DNA of 6,390 nt from Rhizobium sp. Q54 (GTDB taxonomy: Bacteria; Pseudomonadota; Alphaproteobacteria; Rhizobiales; Beijerinckiaceae): the NCBI GenBank assembly GCA_945903655.1, contig CAMDOY010000222.1:1-6390 (forward strand). Direction: 5' to 3'. A program made the translations under genes and the position numbers. Positions within the stretch are counted from its first letter, which is position 1. Each line of letters begins with the position of its first letter. Under the pieces are notes generated by a model, which saw only the letters and a list, made by a program, of their open reading frames with translations, was not told the origin of the DNA and made no database searches. Positions 1 through 6,090 of the stretch are shown here, piece by piece.

Positions 1-469
1 CATGACCTACGCCAACGGTACGGCTGTGGTGGAGCTTGAAGTTGACGCCGAAACCGGCGGGGTCACCCTCTCCAACATAGTTCTGGCCCATGATTGCGGG
101 CGCATGTTGCATCCGCTGATCGTGGAGGGGCAGATCCTCGGCGGCATAGCCCATGGAATCGGCAACGCGCTTTATGAGTGGATGCGCTATGACGATGCGG
201 GCCAGCCGCTGACGACGACCCTCGCCGATTATCTGCTGGTGAGCGCCACGGAGATGCCGCCGAAGATCCATCTGGTGCATCTGGAGTCGCCGACCCATCT
301 GAATGAACTGGGCATCAAGGGCGTGGGCGAATCCGGCGTGATTCCCATGGCGGCGGCGATCATGTCCGCCATGGACGACGCCTTGAAGAGCTATGGCGTC
401 CACATCACCAAGGCGCCCATGACGCCGCCCGAAATTGTTGCGCTCATTGATGAGGCGATCAAGTCATGA
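1..469 (+). CDS. Molybdopterin-binding large subunit of a xanthine dehydrogenase/CoxL-family hydroxylase, C-terminal fragment
   Basis: This is the last 155 residues of a molybdenum hydroxylase large subunit, which normally has roughly 750-800 residues; the 5' part lies left of the window. The reading frame is already open at the edge, so the ATG at position 2 is an internal methionine. Family landmarks are visible: a conserved DCGRMLHPLIVEGQ block (fragment residues 31-44), the following GGIAHGIGNAL helix (48-57), and the KGVGESG motif (106-112). The Glu of that motif (fragment residue 110, bases 329-331) matches the catalytic glutamate that activates the Mo-bound water. Enzymes of this family hydroxylate aromatic N-heterocycles, aldehydes or CO, usually with separate FeS and FAD subunits; those should lie upstream, but this is unseen. 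The AYRCSFR loop that would separate true CO dehydrogenase from the rest is outside the window, so the substrate is open. The stop codon overlaps the pyrC start. Confidence 0.93.
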   Translation, partial: MTYANGTAVVELEVDAETGGVTLSNIVLAHDCGRMLHPLIVEGQILGGIAHGIGNALYEWMRYDDAGQPLTTTLADYLLVSATEMPPKIHLVHLESPTHLNELGIKGVGESGVIPMAAAIMSAMDDALKSYGVHITKAPMTPPEIVALIDEAIKS

Positions 470-1524
470 CCCAAAGGCTGACCATCCGCAAACCCGACGA
501 CTGGCACCTGCATGTGCGCGACAACGAGATGATGCGCGCCGTGCTGCCCTATACCGCGCGCAATTTCGGCCGCGCGATCCTCATGCCCAATCTCCTGCCG
601 CCCGTGCGCACCACGGCGGAGGGCGCCGCCTATCGCCAGCGGGCGCTGGCGGCCCTGCCTGCGGGCTCCACCTTCACGCCGCTGATCACCTGCTATCTCA
701 CCGATGACACCGATCCCGATGATGTCGAGCGCGGCTTCAAGGAGGGCGTGTTCACCGCCGTGAAGCTCTACCCCGCCAACGCCACCACCAATTCAGCGGC
801 GGGCGTCACCGATTACAAGCTCATCGAGCGGGTGCTGGCGCGCATGGAGAAGATCGACATGCGGCTGTTGATTCACGGCGAGGAGGTTGACCCCGCCGTC
901 GATGTGTTCGACCGCGAGGCCGTCTTCATCGAGCGCAAGCTCATTCCCATGACGAAGCAGTTTCCGGGCCTGAAGATCGTGCTCGAACATCTCTCGTCGA
1001 AAATCGGCGTCGAGTATATCCGCTCCGCCGGTGGGCAGGTGGGGTCTTCGATTACCCCCTATCATCTGCAGCTCAATCGCACGGACTGGCTGGGCTGGGG
1101 CAATCGCCCCTATATGTATTGCATGCCCGTCATCAAGACCGAGGCGGATCGGCTGGCCCTGCGCGACGCCGCGACCTCCGGCGCATCCTGCTTCTTCCTC
1201 GGCACGGATTCCGCGCCCCATTCGGTCGCCAAAAAGCTCGCGACGACAGGCGCCGCAGGCCTCTTCAATGCGCCCGTCGCCATCGAAACCTATGCCCAGG
1301 TTTTCGAGGAGGACGGCAAGCTCCACAATCTCGAAGCCTTCGCTTCCCTGAACGGCCCCCGGCACTATGGCCTGGCGCCAAACGAAGAGACGATCACGCT
1401 GGAGAAGTCCCCGTGGATCGCGCCTGAGCAGGTGGATGTGGAAGGGCCCGAGGAGCGCGCGCTGGTCTATCGCGGCGGCGAGTCCATTCCATGGCGCGTG
1501 GTTCACGAAGGGCAGGGGGGCTAA
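466..1524 (+). CDS. pyrC: Dihydroorotase, E. coli PyrC type (class II)
   Basis: This is a complete 352-residue zinc amidohydrolase, close in length to E. coli PyrC (348) and alignable with it nearly throughout. It reversibly cyclises N-carbamoyl-L-aspartate to dihydroorotate in the cytoplasm, the third step of pyrimidine synthesis. The binuclear zinc ligands are all present: His14 and His16 (DWHLHVRD), Lys100 (the carboxylated lysine in VKLYPANATTNS), His137 (LIHGE), His175 (LEHLS) and catalytic Asp248 (GTDSAPH). Substrate contacts known from E. coli are also kept: Arg18, Asn42, His252 and Ala264, and the flexible-loop threonines 107-108. The start is fixed by the match at the N-terminus. The start codon overlaps the upstream stop as ATGA (466-469), with a weak GAGG at 452-455, suggesting translational coupling to the hydroxylase gene. 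The neighbours are catabolic, with no pyrimidine synthesis genes visible, so a degradative role is possible. Confidence 0.97.
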   Translation: MTQRLTIRKPDDWHLHVRDNEMMRAVLPYTARNFGRAILMPNLLPPVRTTAEGAAYRQRALAALPAGSTFTPLITCYLTDDTDPDDVERGFKEGVFTAVKLYPANATTNSAAGVTDYKLIERVLARMEKIDMRLLIHGEEVDPAVDVFDREAVFIERKLIPMTKQFPGLKIVLEHLSSKIGVEYIRSAGGQVGSSITPYHLQLNRTDWLGWGNRPYMYCMPVIKTEADRLALRDAATSGASCFFLGTDSAPHSVAKKLATTGAAGLFNAPVAIETYAQVFEEDGKLHNLEAFASLNGPRHYGLAPNEETITLEKSPWIAPEQVDVEGPEERALVYRGGESIPWRVVHEGQGG

Positions 1525-2844
1525 ATGGCCGCCATGCGCGCACCCAACGAATTATCCGCCATCGAGGCCGCGCAGCGCATCGCCTCGGGCGAGCTGACCT
1601 GCGAGGCGCTGGTGCGCGCCTGTCTCGACAGGGTCGAGGCGCGCGAGGCCGAGGTGGGGGCTTTTTCGTTCCTTGATCCGCAACTCGCCATCGAGACAGC
1701 GCGGCGCATGGATCAGGCCACCGGCCCGCGCGGCCCGCTGCATGGCCTGCCCGTCGGCGTGAAGGACGTGCTCGACACCGATGATATGCCCACGGGCATG
1801 GGCTCGCCCATTTATGCCGGGCATCGCACGCGCAATGATGCGGCGATTGTAGCGAAAACGCGCGCCGCTGGCGCCCTCGTGCTGGGCAAGACGGTGACTT
1901 GCGAATTCGCAGGCGCCGCGCCTGGCCGCACCTGTAACCCCCATGATCTCTCGCGCACGCCCGGCGGCTCCTCCAGTGGGTCTGCGGCGGCGGTGGCGGA
2001 CTTCATGGCGCCGCTCGCCTTCGGCACACAAACCGGCGGCTCCATGCTGCGTCCCGCCTCCTTCTGCGGCATCGTCGGCTACAAGCCGACCTATGGAACC
2101 TTCAGTCGGCAGGGCCTGAAATTCGCCGCCGAAAATCTCGACACCATCGGCCTTTTTGGCCGCACGGTGGAGGATGTGTTCTACTTCGCCGACGCGTTGC
2201 TGCATCGCCCCTATGCGCCGCCAGCGCCCCTGACGCGACCGCGTCTCGGCCTCTGCCGCACCTTTCTATGGGAGGCGAAGGCGCAGCCTGAAATGCGCAG
2301 CGCGCTTGAGGCTGCGGCGCGGCAGGCTGAACAGGCGGGCGCCATCGTCACCGAGTTCGATCTGCCCGCAGGCTTTGCGGATCTCGTCCCAGCGCGCGAC
2401 ATCATCAACGACTTCGAACGCACGCGGTCCATGACTTGGGAATGGGCCCATCATCGCGAAGCCATATCTCCCCAGCTCATAGGCGCCATCGAGTCCGGCC
2501 TCAAGATCCCCTTCGAGACCTACGCCGCCGCGTTGCGCCGCGCGGAAACCCTGCGCCGTGAGCTTGATGTGCTGCTCGGCGATGTGGATGGGCTCATCGC
2601 GCCCTGTGCGAATGGCGAGGCGCCGGTAGGCCTGCACTATACCGGCGACCCCGCCTTGCAGGGCCTCTGGACCATCCTGCATGTTCCAACCCTGGCGCTA
2701 CCCGCAGCGCGCGGTCCTTCCGATATGCCCATCGCCATTCAGATCGTGGCGCCGCGCGATTCCGACCATACCCTTTTCGCCCTGGCCGCCTGGCTGCGCG
2801 ATGCAGCGGGCGTCCAACTTCCACAGCCCCGCAAGGGATCCTGA
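1525..2844 (+). CDS. Amidase-signature (AS) family hydrolase
   Basis: This 439-residue amidase-signature enzyme is slightly shorter than the usual 450-500. It hydrolyses a C-N amide bond through a Ser-cisSer-Lys triad, and all three residues can be placed: Lys80 in GLPVGVKD, the cis-Ser Ser149 in TPGGSSSGS, and nucleophile Ser173 in GTQTGGSMLRPAS. The 24-residue gap between the two serines matches FAAH and peptide amidase. The C-terminal LPAARGPSDMPIAIQIV block is the usual end of the fold. There is no signal peptide, so it is probably cytoplasmic. The ATG directly follows the pyrC stop with no gap, and the G-run at 1515-1520 can serve as ribosome binding site; the ATG at 1534 is an alternative start. 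AS enzymes act on very varied substrates, so none can be named. GatA is unlikely because no gatB or gatC adjoins. Its position after a cyclic-amide hydrolase suggests that it cleaves a linear amide or ureido product (inference). Confidence 0.93.
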   Translation: MAAMRAPNELSAIEAAQRIASGELTCEALVRACLDRVEAREAEVGAFSFLDPQLAIETARRMDQATGPRGPLHGLPVGVKDVLDTDDMPTGMGSPIYAGHRTRNDAAIVAKTRAAGALVLGKTVTCEFAGAAPGRTCNPHDLSRTPGGSSSGSAAAVADFMAPLAFGTQTGGSMLRPASFCGIVGYKPTYGTFSRQGLKFAAENLDTIGLFGRTVEDVFYFADALLHRPYAPPAPLTRPRLGLCRTFLWEAKAQPEMRSALEAAARQAEQAGAIVTEFDLPAGFADLVPARDIINDFERTRSMTWEWAHHREAISPQLIGAIESGLKIPFETYAAALRRAETLRRELDVLLGDVDGLIAPCANGEAPVGLHYTGDPALQGLWTILHVPTLALPAARGPSDMPIAIQIVAPRDSDHTLFALAAWLRDAAGVQLPQPRKGS

Positions 2845-2877
2845 AACACCGGCCCGCAAGAGGCCAAAACTTGAACT

Positions 2878-2881
2878 GGAG
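2878..2881 (+). promoter_or_regulatory. Ribosome binding site deciding the start of the TcuA-like gene
   Basis: GGAG sits 8 bases before the ATG at 2890. An in-frame GTG at 2881 would extend the protein by three residues, but it overlaps this site and has no purine-rich sequence at the right distance. The FAD fold also begins only six residues after the ATG, as is usual for the family. Confidence 0.7.
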
Positions 2882-2889
2882 TGAGATGC

Positions 2890-4383
2890 ATGTCCGAGAA
2901 ATGGGATGTTATTGTCATCGGTGGCGGCAACGCAGCCTTCTGCGCCGCCCTCGCCGCGCAAGAGCGCGACCTGAAGGTCTTGATGCTCGAGCGCGCGCCT
3001 GAAGAAGAGTCCGGCGGCAACTCGCGCTTTACCGCCGGCGCCTTCCGCATCGTTTACAACGGCGTTGACGACCTGCGCGCCCTGATGCCGGATGTGACGG
3101 ATGAAGAGGCCGCGATCTCGGATTTCGGCACCTATACCAGCGACCAGTTCTTCGACGACATGTTCCGCGTCACGCGCTTTCGCACCCATGGCGACCTGTG
3201 CGAGCGTCTCGTCACCAAGTCCTATGAGGGCGTGATGTGGCTGCGCAGCAAGGGCATGCGCTTCCAGCCGATCTGGGGCCGTCAGGCCTACAAGATCAAC
3301 GGTCGCTTCAAGTTCTGGGGCGGTCTGACCGTCGAGTCCTGGGGCGGTGGTCCCGGCCTCGTCGAGCAGCACACCACGATGGCCAAGAAGCGCGGCATCG
3401 AGATCCGTTATGGCGCCCGCGCCCTCTCGCTGATCTATGACGGCCATGCGGTGCTGGGCGTGAAGGTCAAGCAGAACAACGAAATCTATGATGTGCATGG
3501 CACGTCGGTGGTCATCGCCAGCGGCGGCTTCGAGTCGAACCCTGAGTGGCGCACCCGCTATCTCGGCCCGGGCTGGGAACTCGCCAAGGTGCGCGGCACC
3601 CGCTTCAACACGGGCGACGGCCTCAAGATGGCCATCGACATCGGCGCCTCCACCTGCGGCAACTGGTCTGGCGGCCATGCGGTGGGCTGGGACTACAATG
3701 CGCCGGAATATGGCGACCTGAGCGTGGGCGACAATTTCCAGAAGCATTCCTATCCCTGGGGCATCATGGTCAACGCCACCGGCAAGCGTTTTGTCGATGA
3801 GGGCGCGGACTTCCGCAACTACACCTATGCGCGCTATGGCCGCGTGATTCTCAACCAACCCGACCAGTTCGCCTGGCAGGTCTTCGACAAGAAGATCATC
3901 CCCATGCTGCGCGATGAATATCGCATCAAGCGCGTCACCAAGGTCTCGGCGAATACGCTCGAGGAACTGGCGCACAAGCTGGAAGGCGTGGATCCAGAGG
4001 GCTTCCTGAAGGAGATCGCGGAATACAACGCCGCCGTGAAGACCGATGTGCCCTTCGATCCCAACGTCAAGGATGGTCGTTGCACGGAAGGCCTGCCGGT
4101 CAACAAGTCCAACTGGGCGAACACGATCTCCGAGGCGCCGTTTGAGGCCTATCAGGTCACCTGCGGCCTCACCTTCACCTTCGGCGGTCTGCGCACGGTC
4201 GCCGACACCATGGAAGTGCTGGACGTCGACCACAATGTCATCCCGGGCCTCTATGCGGCGGGCGAACTTGTGGGCGGCATCTTCTACTTCAACTATCCCG
4301 GCGGCTCGGGCCTGACGTCAGGCACCGTGTTCGGCCGGACTGCGGGCGACGCGGCGGGCGATTACGCGCGCTCGAAACGCTGA
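2890..4383 (+). CDS. TcuA-like FAD-dependent dehydrogenase (fumarate reductase/succinate dehydrogenase flavoprotein family)
   Basis: This is a 497-residue soluble FAD-binding oxidoreductase. It opens with the FAD dinucleotide fold: VIVIGGGNAA at residues 7-16, and Glu34 ending the second strand (LMLERA) for the ribose. A GGNSRFTAG FAD loop follows at 42-50. RGTRFNTGDGL (235-245) and the C-terminal AAGELVGG... FGRTAG block (about 456-486) complete the flavin fold. The nearest remembered family is TcuA (tricarballylate dehydrogenase), sharing GGNAA, GGNS, RGTRFN and DEGxDF. His263 lies where TcuA and fumarate reductase carry a substrate histidine. The C-terminal HG...NRxGG of fumarate reductase is replaced by FYFNYPGGSG (465-474), with a Tyr as in 3-ketosteroid dehydrogenases. 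A dicarboxylate substrate is therefore doubtful. No TcuB-like electron-transfer gene is adjacent. The ATG at 2890 is preferred over the in-frame GTG at 2881, because GGAG at 2878-2881 is spaced correctly for it. Confidence 0.9.
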   Translation: MSEKWDVIVIGGGNAAFCAALAAQERDLKVLMLERAPEEESGGNSRFTAGAFRIVYNGVDDLRALMPDVTDEEAAISDFGTYTSDQFFDDMFRVTRFRTHGDLCERLVTKSYEGVMWLRSKGMRFQPIWGRQAYKINGRFKFWGGLTVESWGGGPGLVEQHTTMAKKRGIEIRYGARALSLIYDGHAVLGVKVKQNNEIYDVHGTSVVIASGGFESNPEWRTRYLGPGWELAKVRGTRFNTGDGLKMAIDIGASTCGNWSGGHAVGWDYNAPEYGDLSVGDNFQKHSYPWGIMVNATGKRFVDEGADFRNYTYARYGRVILNQPDQFAWQVFDKKIIPMLRDEYRIKRVTKVSANTLEELAHKLEGVDPEGFLKEIAEYNAAVKTDVPFDPNVKDGRCTEGLPVNKSNWANTISEAPFEAYQVTCGLTFTFGGLRTVADTMEVLDVDHNVIPGLYAAGELVGGIFYFNYPGGSGLTSGTVFGRTAGDAAGDYARSKR

Positions 4384-4403
4384 ACGCCTCGGGAGAGTTG
4401 TGA

Positions 4404-6062
4404 ATGCCTAACACGATGCTGACATCTCTGGATGCTGTCCAGATGCGGGCCTTTTATGCGGCCGGCTATTGGCAGTCAGATACGATTTTCAGCAGCGCAA
4501 AGGCGCAGGCCGCCGCGCGACCCGACAAGATCGCCATTCGCGATCGGTTTCGCGAGGTGACCTATTCGCAACTCATCGAGGCCGCAGACCGCCTCGCCGC
4601 CGATCTGGCGGCGAGCGGGTTGCGGGCGGGCTCGCGTGTCGCGGTCTGGTTGCCAAGCCGCATCGAGACGGCGGTGGCGCTGCTGGCCTGCTCGCGCAGC
4701 GGCTTCGTCTGCTGCCCCTCGCTGCATCGCGATCATACGGTCGGAGAAATTCGCGACCTCATGGTGCGCATGCGCGCCAGCGCATTGATATGCGAAACAG
4801 GCTATGGCGCGGATGCGGATCGCCGCGACATCATCGCAGAATCAGCGTCGGTCGAAAGTTTGAAGAAAATCTACCGGCTCGATCCCCTGCGCGCCGAGAC
4901 AACGGCGCTCTTCGCCGATCTGCCCGCAGTTGCGCATCGTCCCCCTGACGAAAACCCCGATACGGTCGTCTATCTCGCCTTCACCTCCGGCACCACCGGC
5001 CAGCCCAAGGGCGTGATGCACACCGACAACACGCTGCTCGCCAATGCGCGCGCGCTGTCGCACGACTGGAGCCTGGGCGCTGACTCGGTCATCTATTCGA
5101 TGAGCCCGCTCAGTCACAATCTGGGCTTCGGCGCGGCCATCATGACCTTTGCGCGCGGTGGCGAATTTGTCATTCATGATGTGCCCAGAGGCGGAAGCCT
5201 GGTGGACCGCATCATCGAGACCGGAGGCACCTTCATGATTGGCGTGCCCACCCACGCCATTGATCTCCTCGCAGAGGTGCAAAAGCGCGGCCTGACGAAA
5301 CTGGGCCGCGTGATGGGCTTCCGCATTTCAGGCGCTTCCGTGCCGCCCAGCATCGCGGCGGGCCTTCTGGCCCATGGCGTGGTGCCCCAGAGCGGTTTTG
5401 GCATGACGGAAGCGGGCTCCCATCACTACACCCTGCCCGATGATGACGCGGAAACCATCTGCAACACCTCGGGCCGCGCCTGCGATGGTTACGAGATCAA
5501 GATCTTTGATCAGGAGAATGTCGACGTCGAATTAGGCCTAGGACAAAATGGCCAGATCGGCGGGCGTGGCGCGAGCCTCATGCTCGGTTATTTCGATGAT
5601 CAGGAGGTCACCGAATCCTCCTTTAATTCCACCGGCTGGTTCATGACCGGCGACATCGGCTGGATGGATGAAAAGGGCTATCTGCGCGTCACCGGCCGCA
5701 AGAAGGACATCATCCTGCGCGGTGGCCACAATATCTATCCCGCGAAGATCGAAGCGCTGGTGATGCAGCACGAAGGCATTGAGCGCGCCGCCGCGATCCC
5801 CGTGCCCGATGATCGCCTTGGCGAGAAAGTTTGCCTCTCGGTCGTCATCCGGCAGGGGCTTGAGTTGTCGTGGGACGAAATTCTCGCCCATCTCGATCAG
5901 GTTGGCCTGTCGAAATATGACATGCCCGAATATGTGCTCAAGCTCGACCAGATGCCGCTGACGCCCAGCGGGAAGATTCTGAAACGCGAGCTGGTGTCGG
6001 CCGTGGCTGATGGAAAACTGAAGCCCGAGCCCGTGCGCTTCAAATCCGGTCAGTCTGCATAA
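4404..6062 (+). CDS. AMP-forming acyl-CoA synthetase, cyclohexanecarboxylate-CoA ligase-like
   Basis: This complete 552-residue ANL-superfamily ligase converts a carboxylic acid, ATP and CoA into an acyl-CoA through an acyl-adenylate, in the cytoplasm. Its motifs are in order: the P-loop TSGTTGQPKG (194-203), GFGMTEAG (331-338, the A5 motif binding adenylate), TGDIGW (415-420, the ATP-ribose Asp417), the hinge GRKKDIILRGGHNIYP (431-446) and the A10 PSGKILKREL with catalytic Lys524. The N-terminal RAFYAAGYWQSDT and the SPLSHNLGFG and VPTHAIDLL segments recall enzymes annotated as cyclohexanecarboxylate-CoA ligase (AliA-like), rather than long-chain fatty acid ligases. This is recalled resemblance and does not prove the substrate. 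GGGAG at 4391-4395 is a well-spaced ribosome binding site, and the gene starts 20 bases after the flavoprotein stop, fitting one transcript. A small patch of rare codons occurs at residues 377-382. It probably activates an acid made by the upstream enzymes (inference). Confidence 0.94.
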   Translation: MPNTMLTSLDAVQMRAFYAAGYWQSDTIFSSAKAQAAARPDKIAIRDRFREVTYSQLIEAADRLAADLAASGLRAGSRVAVWLPSRIETAVALLACSRSGFVCCPSLHRDHTVGEIRDLMVRMRASALICETGYGADADRRDIIAESASVESLKKIYRLDPLRAETTALFADLPAVAHRPPDENPDTVVYLAFTSGTTGQPKGVMHTDNTLLANARALSHDWSLGADSVIYSMSPLSHNLGFGAAIMTFARGGEFVIHDVPRGGSLVDRIIETGGTFMIGVPTHAIDLLAEVQKRGLTKLGRVMGFRISGASVPPSIAAGLLAHGVVPQSGFGMTEAGSHHYTLPDDDAETICNTSGRACDGYEIKIFDQENVDVELGLGQNGQIGGRGASLMLGYFDDQEVTESSFNSTGWFMTGDIGWMDEKGYLRVTGRKKDIILRGGHNIYPAKIEALVMQHEGIERAAAIPVPDDRLGEKVCLSVVIRQGLELSWDEILAHLDQVGLSKYDMPEYVLKLDQMPLTPSGKILKRELVSAVADGKLKPEPVRFKSGQSA

Positions 6063-6090
6063 GAACGCGTGAACCTCTGCGGAGACGAGA

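Noticed and set aside
793..1506. A 237-codon - strand open frame inside pyrC
   Set aside because: pyrC is certain from its catalytic residues. The antisense product has no family resemblance and no plausible ribosome binding site was noted.
1552..2205. A 217-codon - strand open frame opposite the amidase
   Set aside because: It shows shadow-type composition (Arg, Gly, Ala and His rich) against a well-supported sense gene.
1525..2844. Reading the amidase as GatA of the Asp/Glu-tRNA amidotransferase
   Set aside because: No gatB or gatC adjoins, and the neighbours are catabolic. The amidase signature alone does not identify GatA.
2845..2889. Possible terminator in the widest intergenic gap
   Set aside because: Only 4-bp dyads are seen (for example CAAG at 2857 with CTTG at 2870, and a GGCC pair). 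There is no GC-rich stem followed by a T-run.
2698..4233. A 511-codon open frame on the - strand opposite the flavoprotein gene
   Set aside because: It is a mirror of the high G/C third-position bias of the real gene. Its protein is rich in His, Ala, Gly and Asp without recognisable motifs, and it also crosses the 3' end of the amidase gene.
2890..4383. Naming the flavoprotein tcuA outright
   Set aside because: The family resemblance is good, but the C-terminal substrate motif differs and no tcuB is beside it, so tricarballylate activity is not supported.
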